From positions 1 through 53,686 of the forward strand of contig NZ_JAMTCF010000034.1 in NCBI RefSeq assembly GCF_024171695.1: a DNA stretch of 53,686 nucleotides. The letters are read 5' to 3'. A program made the translations under genes and the position numbers. Positions within the stretch are counted from its first letter, which is position 1. Every line of letters begins with the position of its first letter. This document shows, piece by piece, positions 32,791 through 41,700 of this stretch. Below the pieces are notes generated by a model. The model was not told the DNA's origin, searched no databases, and was given only the letters and a program-made list of their open reading frames with translations. The stretch comes from Actinosynnema pretiosum. GTDB lineage: Bacteria; Actinomycetota; Actinomycetes; Mycobacteriales; Pseudonocardiaceae.

Positions 32791-34291
32791 CTTCCCCGAG
32801 CAGGACCCGGTCGACCGCGCGATCGGCGACGAGGTCGTCGCCCGCACCGAGGAGCTGCTGCGCGAGCTGGTCGACCCGGACGAGGTCGACGCGACCGGCG
32901 CGTTGCCGGACGGGCTGCTGGAAGAGCTGCGCGGCAACGGGTTGCTCGGGGTGAGCGCCGATCCGGCGCTCGGCGGGCTCGGGCTGTCCAGGCTCAACAC
33001 GTGCCGGGTCGTCCAGGCCGCCGCGTCCTGGTCCATGCCGGTCGCGTTCAGCCTCGCCATCAACAACGGGTTCGGGTCGCACACCTACCTGCCCGCGCTG
33101 CCGCCCGGTCCGCTGCGCGACGTGATCGCCGAGCGCGCGGTCGGCGGGGTGATCTCCGCGGGGGCCGACGCCGAGGTCGCCGGTGCGGCCAACGAGCGGC
33201 GGACCACCGTGGCCACGCCCGTGGACGGCGGTCACCGGATCACCGGCGAGAAGGTGTTCATCGGCAACGGGGCGGTCGCCGAGCTGCTCGACGTGTCGGC
33301 CACCGTCACCGCCCCCGACGGCTCTGAATCGGTGCGGTTGTTCTTCGTGGACACCCGCAGCCCCGGTTTCGCGGTCGTCGGGCGGCACGAGTTCATGGGG
33401 TTGCGCGGGTCGACCATCGCCGCGCTGCGGTTCGACGGGGTGTTCGTGCCGGAGGCGAACGCCATGCCCGCGCTGTCCGACGGGTGGCGGATGCGGCCCT
33501 CCGGGGACGTCGCCGGGCCGGGTGAGCTGGCCGACCTCGGTGAGCTGGCGCTGTTCGGGCGGCACCTCGTGGTCGCGCCCGCGTCCCTGGCCGTCGCCTC
33601 CGCCGCGCGTCGGTGGGCCGACGAGTTCGCCGCGCGGCGCAGGATCGACGGGCGGGTGCTCGGCGAGTACGAGGAGGTGCGCAGGCTCCGGGCGGAGCTG
33701 GCGGCCGAGGAGTACCTGGCCGAGAGCACGCACCTGTGGTGCCTGCTCGGGTCCGCGCGCTCCGACACCCGGCCGGACCTGACCGCCGCCAAGAACACCA
33801 CCTCGCTCGCGGCGTGGCGGGCGATCGACCGGACCATGGCGCTCTACGGGGCCGAGGGGTACGAGACCGCGCGGGGCAAGGCCGCGCGCGGGGCGCCCGC
33901 CGTGCCGGTGGAGCGGTGCTTCCGGGACGCGCGGGCGCTGCGGGTGGCCGGTGGCGTCGACTTCATGCTCGACATCTGGTCCGCCAAGGCCAACCTCGGG
34001 GTCGACGCCGCCGCCGACGGCGGTGCGGCGCCCGGCGCGGACGGGCGGTTCGTGGCCGAGCGGGTCGCCGAGCTGGGGGCCTGGTGCCGGGAGGCCGCCG
34101 CCGGGGACCTCGGTGAGCGGCAGCGGTGGGTGGGGCTGCTCGGGCGGGGCGCTCGGGAGCTGCACGGCGCGGCGTGCGCGGTGGCCAGGGCCGCTGGGCG
34201 GGACGACGGGGTGGCGCACGCGGCCGTCACCTCGGTCCGGCACCGGATCGCCGCGCTGTGGTCCGAGCTGGAGAGCGAGCGGGAGGCGTGA
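32702..34291 (+). CDS. Acyl-CoA dehydrogenase-like flavoprotein with replaced catalytic Glu
   Basis: The 529-residue protein has the ACAD fold: helical N-domain, middle domain ITGEKVFIGNGAVAELLDVSAT, and C-domain YGAEGYET and ERCFRDARAL, plus about 100 extra C-terminal residues. Where most ACADs have the base glutamate (YEGTSEIQ), it has RVAGGVDFM, glycine at 417-418. A base at Glu281 (GELALFGR), the IVD/LCAD position, is possible. With the free PCP next door and a stand-alone A domain, it may oxidise a carrier-bound aminoacyl group, as in pyrrole or dehydroproline pathways. The ATG at 32702 overlaps the thioesterase by 89 bases; a GTG at 32741 is an alternative. Confidence 0.85.
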   Translation: MSSSPSSPRASASVLRDVYRGSVRWDLLADFPEQDPVDRAIGDEVVARTEELLRELVDPDEVDATGALPDGLLEELRGNGLLGVSADPALGGLGLSRLNTCRVVQAAASWSMPVAFSLAINNGFGSHTYLPALPPGPLRDVIAERAVGGVISAGADAEVAGAANERRTTVATPVDGGHRITGEKVFIGNGAVAELLDVSATVTAPDGSESVRLFFVDTRSPGFAVVGRHEFMGLRGSTIAALRFDGVFVPEANAMPALSDGWRMRPSGDVAGPGELADLGELALFGRHLVVAPASLAVASAARRWADEFAARRRIDGRVLGEYEEVRRLRAELAAEEYLAESTHLWCLLGSARSDTRPDLTAAKNTTSLAAWRAIDRTMALYGAEGYETARGKAARGAPAVPVERCFRDARALRVAGGVDFMLDIWSAKANLGVDAAADGGAAPGADGRFVAERVAELGAWCREAAAGDLGERQRWVGLLGRGARELHGAACAVARAAGRDDGVAHAAVTSVRHRIAALWSELESEREA

Positions 34292-34533
34292 TGTCGGTCG
34301 AGGAACTGGCCAGGTTGGTCGCGGGCGTGTGGGCGGAGCTGCTCGGCGTCGAGGTCGGCGTGGACGACGACTTCTACGGGTTGGGCGGGCATTCGTTGAT
34401 CGCGGTGCGCACGGCGGCGCGGTTGCGCGCGGAACTCGGGTTGCGGGTGCCGGTTCGGGTGATCATGGAGAACCCGACGCCGAACGCCCTCGCGGCTCTG
34501 CTCGCCGATGCGGTCGCCTCGGCGGCTCGGTAG
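34291..34533 (+). CDS. Free-standing peptidyl carrier protein
   Basis: The 80-residue protein is a single carrier domain with the 4'-phosphopantetheine site DDDFYGLGGHSLIAVRTAARL. The GGHS form is PCP-like rather than ACP-like. Its ATG overlaps the dehydrogenase stop (TGATG), coupling the two. The set of discrete adenylation enzyme, discrete PCP and acyl-CoA dehydrogenase mirrors systems that oxidise a tethered amino acid such as proline, so it is the likely dehydrogenase substrate carrier. It is the last gene of the rightward operon. Confidence 0.9.
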   Translation: MSVEELARLVAGVWAELLGVEVGVDDDFYGLGGHSLIAVRTAARLRAELGLRVPVRVIMENPTPNALAALLADAVASAAR

Positions 34534-34694
34534 CGGGCCCCGGTCCCCTTTCGGACGGTGAGCGGATGGTCACTTATGGAACAAAGTGGCACCACCGTGT
34601 TGATCCAGTCCGGGATGTTGAAACACTGACGCCTACTCACGTGCTGGACGACCTGCCTTGACCTGGGCGGGTGCCTGCTGTCGGGGAGGGCTTC
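34534..34694. other. Spacer at the right border of the biosynthetic cluster
   Basis: The 160 bases after the PCP contain AT-richer sequence than the surroundings, including an imperfect dyad of GTGTT near 34597 and AACAC near 34623. It probably holds the promoter of the next gene, but I cannot name the boxes. Confidence 0.35.
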
Positions 34695-36689
34695 ATGAGC
34701 TGGTGGAGGCGTTTGCTGGGAATCCGGGAAAAGACCCAGGACGGGCAGCACCTGCCTGCGGTACCGGAAGCTCAGAAGACGGAGAACGAGTCCGAGAAGG
34801 CGGGCGCGCCTGGCGTGCCCGCCGTGAGTGCGGGGAGTGAGGAGAAGGCGTCCGGCGGGACTGGGGAACCGGTGGCGCCGAAGAACGAGGGGTGGAAGTC
34901 CGAAGCCCCTGGGATCGATGTTCCGAAGGCCGCCGAATCCACGCCGGTGGTCGTGGAGAGCGCTGCGGACGAGGGCGTTGCGGGCGGGAGCGGGGGGAGC
35001 GCGGCGGAAGCCGTGAAGCCCTCGGTGACGCCTGCGGCTCCCGAGGCCGTGGCGGAGGTCGTCGTGCCGGAGGCGGTCAAGGTCGACCCGCCGAAGGCCG
35101 ACGTGCCGGTGGTCGAGGCGCCCGAGGTCGTGGCGCCGGTGGTCGAGGCGCCTGCGGTTGAGGTGCCCAAGGCTGAGGCGCCTGCGGTTGAGGTGCCGAA
35201 GGCCGAGGTTCCTGAGGTCGTGGCGCCGAAGGCGGAAGCGCCCAAGGCCGAGGTGCCCGAGGTCGAGGTGCCGAAGGCCGAGGTTCCCGACGTCGAGGTG
35301 CCGAAGGTGGAAGCGCCCAAGGCGGTCGCTCCCCATGCCGAGGTCCCCGAGGTCGAGACGCCCCGCACCGAGGTGGCCAAGACCGAGGTGGCCAAGGTCG
35401 AGGAGCCCGAGACCGAGGTCGCCGAGCCCGAGGTCGTGAAGGCGGAGGCCCCCCAGGCCGTCGCCGAGCCGGAGGTCGTCGCGCCGAAGGCCGTGGCGCC
35501 GGAGGTTTCCGAGCCCGCGGTCGTCGAGCCGGTGGCCGTCGTGGCGCCCGAGGTCGTCGCGCCGGTCGCCGAGAAGCCCGCCGAGGTCGTTCCGGCCCCG
35601 GTCGTGGCCGAGGTCGCCGACGTGGTCGAGCCCGTCGAGGTCGCGGAGCCCGAGACCTCGAAGCCCGAGGCCGCCCCGGCCCCCGTGGACGAGCCGGTGG
35701 AGAAGGACGTCGAGAGCAGGAGCGCGGTGGCCGGTTGGCCCGTCGCGCAGCAGGCTGAGGTCGTCGTCGACGACGCGCCCGAGGCCGAGGCCCTGCCCGA
35801 GGCGCCCGCTCAGCCGGTCGTGCAGGCGGAGGCGGTCACGCCCGAGCCCACGACGGTCCCGGAACCGCAGGCGGCGGTGGCTCCGGGTTCCGCCAGCTCC
35901 CTCAAGGGCTGGCGGGTCGCGGTCGACGGGAGCGGGGACGAGGTCGTCGCGCTCGCGGCGCTCGTCACCGCGCACGGCGGCGCGGTCGCCAAGCGGATCA
36001 CCCCGACCGTGCGGTTCATGATCGCCGAGAACCCGGATGCCGCCAGCGCGCCGCTGCGCCAGGTCCGGGACCTGGGCATCCAGATCCTCACGACGGCGCA
36101 GGCCCGCGAGCGCATCGAGCAGGCGGTCAACCCGCAGGCCGCGAGCGCCGCGAAGCCCGTGACGTCCGGCTGGCCGACGCTGGCCGCCGCCGTGGAGCTG
36201 CCGCGCGGTCAGGAGCTGCTCGACGCGTGGGAGCCCGCCCGCGAGGCGGTCTCGCCGACCGCGCAGGAGGCCGCCGAGCTGGGGGCCGCCCTGCGCAAGG
36301 CGCTCACCGCGTACGGCACCCCGGTCCCGGCCGCGATCACCGACCTGGACCGGCTGGCCAAGGCCGCCGGTCAGGTCCGCGACCGGTTCTTCGCCGACTG
36401 GCTCCCGGTGCTCAACGAGCACCGCACGGCCAAGCGCGACGACGACGCCCTGGAGCTGCTCCTGGTCGTCGTCGAGGCGGCCGAGCGGCACGCGGCCGTG
36501 GCGGGCACCGCGCCCGTCCCGGTGTACACCGAGCGCGCGGCCGTGATCCTGCGGCGGCGCAAGGCCTACGCGACCGAGGTCGAGCTGCTGGAGCGCTGGC
36601 TCCGGGCCAACCCGGAACCGGTGCCCGCGACCGACAAGCTGGCCCAGCGCCTCGAGTCGGTCCGGAAGCTCCAGAGCAAGGGCAAGTGA
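34695..36689 (+). CDS. PEVK-like repeat protein with BRCT-like domain
   Basis: The ATG at 34695 has GGGGAGGG just upstream; the product is 664 residues. It begins MSWWRRLLGIREK, a short amphipathic basic segment that could touch membrane. Residues about 118-335 are a Val/Pro/Glu/Ala/Lys repeat of units such as PKAEVPEVEV, surely disordered. Residues 401-476 (LKGWRVAVDGSGDEVVALAA, then HGGAVAKRITPTVRFMIAE) look like a BRCT domain. The C-terminal 170 residues are helical, with RRRKAYATEVELLERWLRA near the end, TPR-like in feel. Function unknown; BRCT suggests DNA or phosphoprotein contact. It lies outside the biosynthetic operon. Confidence 0.85.
   Translation: MSWWRRLLGIREKTQDGQHLPAVPEAQKTENESEKAGAPGVPAVSAGSEEKASGGTGEPVAPKNEGWKSEAPGIDVPKAAESTPVVVESAADEGVAGGSGGSAAEAVKPSVTPAAPEAVAEVVVPEAVKVDPPKADVPVVEAPEVVAPVVEAPAVEVPKAEAPAVEVPKAEVPEVVAPKAEAPKAEVPEVEVPKAEVPDVEVPKVEAPKAVAPHAEVPEVETPRTEVAKTEVAKVEEPETEVAEPEVVKAEAPQAVAEPEVVAPKAVAPEVSEPAVVEPVAVVAPEVVAPVAEKPAEVVPAPVVAEVADVVEPVEVAEPETSKPEAAPAPVDEPVEKDVESRSAVAGWPVAQQAEVVVDDAPEAEALPEAPAQPVVQAEAVTPEPTTVPEPQAAVAPGSASSLKGWRVAVDGSGDEVVALAALVTAHGGAVAKRITPTVRFMIAENPDAASAPLRQVRDLGIQILTTAQARERIEQAVNPQAASAAKPVTSGWPTLAAAVELPRGQELLDAWEPAREAVSPTAQEAAELGAALRKALTAYGTPVPAAITDLDRLAKAAGQVRDRFFADWLPVLNEHRTAKRDDDALELLLVVVEAAERHAAVAGTAPVPVYTERAAVILRRRKAYATEVELLERWLRANPEPVPATDKLAQRLESVRKLQSKGK
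35046..35699 (+). repeat. PEVK-type coding repeat
   Basis: The segment is built of degenerate 12- to 24-bp units such as GAGGTGCCGAAGGCCGAG, encoding alternating Val-Pro-Lys-Ala-Glu and Ala-Pro-Glu-Val. The repeat is kept at the amino acid level while third positions vary, so selection on the protein is likely. Confidence 0.75.
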
Positions 36690-36693
36690 TCCG

Positions 36694-36734
36694 GAGCGCG
36701 GGCGTCGCGGCACCTCGCCGCGGCGCCCGCGCTC
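36694..36734. terminator. 17-bp hairpin between convergent genes
   Basis: GAGCGCGGGCGTCGCGG at 36694-36710 pairs with CCGCGGCGCCCGCGCTC at 36718-36734, with one mismatch that can wobble and a 7-base loop. It begins four bases after the PEVK protein stop and lies just before the stop of the opposing gene, so it should end both transcripts. Confidence 0.8.
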
Positions 36735-36738
36735 TTCG

Positions 36739-38259
36739 TCAGACCTGAAGACCGGTCGGTTCGGCCACCGCGCGCCGCTCGGCCACCGCGCACTGCTCCG
36801 GCACGTGCACCGCCGACAGGTCCGCGACCCCGCCGAACGCCCCCAGGACGCGCAGGTTCCGCACGTCCGCGCGCGCGTGCGGCAGCAGCGGCCTGCGGTG
36901 CCGCAGCGGCACCACCACCGCCTCGTCCAGCACCAACCGCTGCGCCTCGCGTGCCGCCGCGCCCGCCCGCTCCGGGTCGTCCTGAGCGGCCAGCGCCGCC
37001 TCGACCAGCGCGTCCGCCCTCGCCAGCCCGTGCCCGCCGGGGTTCGCGACCCCCGTCGAATGGCACAGCGGCAGCAGGAACGCCCGCGCGTTGCCCCGCG
37101 CCCAGTCCGGCAGCCAGGTGCCCAGCAGCAGGTCCCACTCACCGGTCTCGGCTCGCGACCGGTCGGCCAGCAGTGCCGCGTGCTCTGCCTGCGGCAGCGC
37201 GCGGGCCAGCACGTCCAGGCCCGCCGCCATCAGCTCGGCAGCCACCGCGACGGCCGTGTCGTAGCCCTCCGGCGTGTCCGGGTGGATCATCGTCAGGGTC
37301 AGCGGCGGCGGGAGGAGCAGCGGGCCGCGCTCCGGTGGGGCGGCGTCGTCGGGTCGGGCGGTGGAGTCGGGCGGGACCAGCCAGTGCGCGCCCCGCCGCA
37401 CCGCGCCCGCCACGGCCGAGCGCACCACCCGGTCCCGCAGCGGGCCGCGCGGGTTCAGCGCCAGGTAGTCCACGCCCAGCAGCGGCGAGTCCTCGTCCCG
37501 GCCGACCACCCGTTCTCCGGTCAGGTCCAGGTGAGGATCGTCGTCCAGGTCGCTGACCAGCACCGATCCCGGCACGCGGGAGCGCACCGGGTCGCTGTCC
37601 GCCCGCCAGGCCGGGTTGTGCTCCAGCCGGACCGCGTCGCCCGCGACCAGCGCCACCCGGTACGGGCCGGTGCTGCGCAGGTTGTGGCGGGCCTCGCGGC
37701 TGTCGGGCAGGAACTCGTCGTACTCGGCGGGCGCGGGGGCGGCGCAGGGCAGGGCCAGCAGGTCCGCGAACTCGGCGGCCGGGTGCAGCAGCTCCACCAG
37801 CACGGTCCGCTCGTCCAGCGCTCGCACGCCCGCGATGTCGTGCGCGGCGGCGTGCTCGGCCAGGTCGGCGGCGGTGCGCAGGGTGGTGGGGTGGCCGTCG
37901 CGGTAGGCGGTCATGCCCCGGATCGTGCTCAGGAAGTAGGGCAGCGCGGTCGAGGTGTGGTGCGGCGCGCAGAGCCGTTTCAGGCCGCGCACCACGTCGT
38001 GCGAGGTCACGGCCCGCGCGGGGGAGGTGTCCCAGCGGACGTCGGCGCGCAGCCTGATCAGGTGCTCGGTGGGGCCGACCCGCTCGACCGACTCGGCCAG
38101 GTCCGGCACCGGCGCGCTCGACCCGTTCGGGTAGGCGAACAACCCGCGCGTGTGCAGCAGGGTCACCGGGAGCAGCGGGTGCCGGTGCGAGGCCACCGGT
38201 TCCGGCAGCTGCGGGAGCGCGCGCAGGCGCAGCACGCCGCCGAGGTGGGGCTGGGCCAT
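36739..38259 (-). CDS. ABC-type substrate-binding protein homologue (family 5) without signal peptide
   Basis: The ATG at 38259 follows AGGAGG with 10 bases of spacing and gives 506 residues. The body resembles oligopeptide-type solute-binding proteins: LAESVERVGPTEHLIRLRADVRWDTSPARAVTSHDVVRGLKRL, then GPYRVALVAGDAVRLEHNPAW, then a late WDLLLGTWLPDWA. Yet the N-terminus (MAQPHLGGVLRLRALPQLPEP) has no signal peptide or lipobox cysteine, and no permease or ATPase gene is near. It is therefore probably cytoplasmic, perhaps a ligand sensor like the SBP domain of SgrR but lacking its HTH. An upstream in-frame extension has no hydrophobic stretch either. Confidence 0.8.
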   Translation of the reverse strand: MAQPHLGGVLRLRALPQLPEPVASHRHPLLPVTLLHTRGLFAYPNGSSAPVPDLAESVERVGPTEHLIRLRADVRWDTSPARAVTSHDVVRGLKRLCAPHHTSTALPYFLSTIRGMTAYRDGHPTTLRTAADLAEHAAAHDIAGVRALDERTVLVELLHPAAEFADLLALPCAAPAPAEYDEFLPDSREARHNLRSTGPYRVALVAGDAVRLEHNPAWRADSDPVRSRVPGSVLVSDLDDDPHLDLTGERVVGRDEDSPLLGVDYLALNPRGPLRDRVVRSAVAGAVRRGAHWLVPPDSTARPDDAAPPERGPLLLPPPLTLTMIHPDTPEGYDTAVAVAAELMAAGLDVLARALPQAEHAALLADRSRAETGEWDLLLGTWLPDWARGNARAFLLPLCHSTGVANPGGHGLARADALVEAALAAQDDPERAGAAAREAQRLVLDEAVVVPLRHRRPLLPHARADVRNLRVLGAFGGVADLSAVHVPEQCAVAERRAVAEPTGLQV

Positions 38260-38607
38260 CTGACGCGGTCCTCCTGCTGTTTCGACTTCCTCGGAACCGT
38301 CCCGATTCGCCACGGCGGCGAACGTAGCACGGTGCGCGGGATTGACCGCCTCACGTTTCCGCGCGGCGCGTGACGCGTTCGGCTGCAACGCTGCCACCTG
38401 CGGCGGAAAGGGCGAAGGGGGATGCGGTGAATGCCCGTTCCGGTGCTGCAGCATGGGTTTTTCGGCAGTGTCGATACGTGATCAAAATCCTTCCAACGGG
38501 CTATTCGATCCCGCTTTCGGGTATTACTCGCCGTCACTATCCGGAGTGGTATTCACCGGCTATGGAACCCCGTGCCCGTGCGCCGTGGTGCGAACGACCG
38601 ACGTGGG

Positions 38608-38630
38608 GTGTCGGACCCCGTCGCTACCGT
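38608..38630 (+). promoter_or_regulatory. RecA-NDp-like (LexA-independent damage) promoter, distal copy
   Basis: GTGTCGGAC, eight bases, then TACCGT. The known mycobacterial/actinobacterial damage promoter, bound with PafBC, is tTGTCRgtg-N8-TAnnnT. The match covers TGTCG, the exact N8 spacing and TAnnnT; only the less conserved gtg reads gac. It lies about 160 bases before the DUF4132 start. Confidence 0.55.
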
Positions 38631-38727
38631 CCGATGCGGACGGAGCGGGGAACCGTCCGACGTGGACGGCGTCCAACCGGAGCCGATCGTGAACCACCCC
38701 ACCGGGTGAACGGCCGAACGCCCGGAA

Positions 38728-38750
38728 TTGTCGGACCCCCTCCCTAGCGT
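38728..38750 (+). promoter_or_regulatory. RecA-NDp-like (LexA-independent damage) promoter, proximal copy
   Basis: TTGTCGGAC, eight bases, then TAGCGT matches tTGTCRgtg-N8-TAnnnT with the exact spacing. It ends 42 bases before the DUF4132 start codon, a normal leader length. Together with the distal copy it shares TGTCGGACCCC and a CTA-CGTC segment, so one probably arose from the other by duplication. Confidence 0.65.
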
Positions 38751-38792
38751 CTGGATCGACAGCGCAGGACCGTCCGGAGAGGAACAACCGAG

Positions 38793-41700
38793 GTGCCGCA
38801 GGAGAACGCAGGGGCAGCAGCGCGCGAGTGGCCCGACGAGGAGACCTTCGCGCCGGGCAGGCTGGCGCGCTCGCACCACCCCCGCCACGACCAGGACCCG
38901 CCCCGCTACCAGGGGCCGCCCGAGGCGCGGGGCGTGCTGGCGAGCCTGGTCGCGCGGCACCCGGACCTGATCGCGAAGGCGCTCGCGCACTCGCAGTCCG
39001 ACCCGGAGCTGGTGGCCTCGGCCCGAAGGCACCGCGACGGCTCGCCCGACCCGCTGGGCGCGGCCGTGCTGCTGGAGGTGCTCGCCGCGAACACCCCGCA
39101 CCACCAGCGCGAGGTGTTCCGGCTCGTCGCCGCCGAGTGGGTGGTGGAGCACGGAGTCGAGTTCGCGGCCCTGGCGGTCGTGGAGCTGGCCGGGGTCGGC
39201 CCCGCGTACTCGGTTGAGGACGGGCTCTGCGTGGTGCGCCAGAGCGCGCCGGACCGGTTCTCCTTCTACTGGCACGGCCTGCAGTGCGCCACCGAGGTCA
39301 GGCGCGCGCTCGCCTCGGTCGGGGACGAGGAGTACGCGCGGGTCGTCGCCCTGCTGGACGGGATGCGCTCGCGCGGCCCGAAGGCCGGGATCCTCGCCTC
39401 GTTCCTCGCGCCGACTGAGGCGGACTGGCTGGACGAGTTGCTGGCTGCTGGCGTGGCGCAGCGGGCGGACCTCGTGGAATCCACGATGCTGCTCAGCTCC
39501 GTGAGCACACGCGCGCAGGTCGAGCGGGTGCTCGCGGACGTGAATACGTGGGGGCTGCACCGCGACCACCGGGTCGCCGCGACCCTGCTGCGCACCCTCG
39601 GGCCGGACGCGGCCGGGACGTTCATCGCCGGGCTCGGCCACTCCGACGCCGACACGATCCGCAAGCTCGCCGGGTACCTGGTCGCGATCCCCAGCGACGA
39701 GGCGCTGCGCGCGCTGGTCGAGCGGGCCGAGGACCGGCGGGTGCGGCCACTGCTCCAGGAGGCCGTGCGCGCCTACCCGCGCCGTGCCGCGCGGCTGCTC
39801 GCCGAGGCCCTGGTGGGGCGCGGCAAGTCCGTCGACGTGCTGCTGCGCTCGCACCTGACGGCGTTCCCGGAGCTGGCCGACGAGGTGCTGCCGGGGTTGC
39901 CCGACGACCAGCGGGCCGCCGCCGAGGCGCTGCTGTCCCCGGTCGGTCCGGTGCTGCCGCAGGCCCCGCCGGAACTGCTGCCCGAGGTGCTGACCAGCCC
40001 GCCGTGGACCAGACCCCGGCCCAAGGCCCCGCCCGCCCTGACCGACCTGGCCCCGGCCGGGGAGGCCGCGCTGGTGTGGAAGCCCGGCGAGGAGCGCGAG
40101 TGGGCGGCCGAGAGCGCCCGCAACGTGCCGTACCGCCGGACCACCAACTGGGACGAGGAGCTGCGGCGCGGGCTCCAGAGCGTCGGCACGATCTCCTACA
40201 TGTCCGTGCTGCACGCGCCGGTGGAGGTGGCGCTGCCGCTGCTGGGGGCGTTCACGCCCAAGCACAACTGGAACGTCCACTCGTGGGGGCGGGCGCTCAT
40301 CGCCCGGTTCGGGCTGCGCGCGGTGGACCGGTTGCTGCTCGCGCCGGTCAACGCCGACGTGCTGCGGGTGTTCGCACCGGTGCTCGACCAGCGGGTGGCC
40401 GACCTGATGGCCGACGCGCTCGGCAAGAAGAAGCTGCGCTGGCAGGGGTTGGACTGGCTGGCCAGGCACGGCGCGGCGGCGCTGCCGTTCCTGCTGCCCG
40501 CCGCCCTCGGCAAGGCGGGCAGGGCGCGGAGCGCGGCGCGGGACGCGGTGGCGGTCGTCGCCGGGGCCGAGGGGCACGACGCGGTGGTCGAGGCGGCCCG
40601 CGCGCACTGGGGCGACCGGGCCGCCGAGGTGACCGCGCTGGTGCTCCGGATCGACCCGCTGACCGTGCTGCCGTCGAAGCTGCCCGCGCACCCGGCGTGG
40701 CTGGACGTGCCGACCCTGCCGGGAATCCGGTTGCGCGGCCACGAGCTGGCGCTGCCGCCCGCGTCGGCGGTCGACGTGGTCACGATGCTGACGCTGTGCT
40801 CTGCGGGGGAGCCGTACGCGGGGCTCGCGCAGGTCCGCGAGGCGTGTGACCCGAGGTCGCTGGCCGAGTTCGGCTGGGAGGTGTTCGACCGCTGGCGGCA
40901 GGCCGCGCTGCCGCCCAAGGACGGCTGGGCGCTGGCCGCGCTCGGCGCGGTCGGGGACGACGAGGTGGTGCGGCGGCTGTCGCCGCTGGTCAGGGCGTGG
41001 CCGGGGGAGGGCGGGCACACACGCGCCGTGGCCGGGCTGGACGTGCTGGCCGACATCGGCACGGACGTGGCGCTCACCCACCTCAACGGCATCGCCGACA
41101 AGGCCCGGTTCGCCGGGTTGAAGAAGCGGGCCAAGGAGAAGATCGCCCAGGTCGCGGACAAGCTCGACCTGACCCCCGAGCAGCTGGCCGACCGGGTCGT
41201 GCCGCACTTCGACCTGTCCGGCTCCGGGTCGCTGGTGCTCGACTACGGGCCGCGCCGGTTCCTGGTCGGCTTCGACGAGCAGCTGCGGCCGACCGTCGCC
41301 GACGAGGGCGGGGCGCGGCGCAAGGCGCTGCCCAAGCCGGGCGCGAAGGACGACCCGGAGCTGGCGCAGGCGGCGTGGGCGCGGTTCGCGGCGCTGAAGA
41401 AGGACCTGCGGGTGATCGCGGCCGACCAGGTGCGCAGGCTGGAGCGGGCCATGGTCGGCGGGCGCGCGTGGGGAGCGGACGAGTTCACCCGGTTCCTGGT
41501 GGGGCACCCGGTGCTGGTGCACCTGGTGCGCAGGCTGGTGTGGGTGGCGGTCGACGGGCGGTCGACCGGGTCGTTCCGGGTGTCCGAGGACAACACCCTG
41601 TCCGGTCCCGCCGACGAGCCGTTCGAGCTGGCGGACGGCGAGCACGTGCTGGTGGCGCACCCGCTGCGCCTGGGCGGGGACCTGGCGGCCTGGTCGGAGC

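Larger units (their letters stand above)
38260..38792. other. Long spacer with two damage-type promoter matches
   Basis: No gene is supported. The stretch separates the divergent SBP homologue and the DUF4132 gene and contains the two promoter matches listed separately. A shorter AT-richer zone lies around 38470-38560. Confidence 0.55.
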
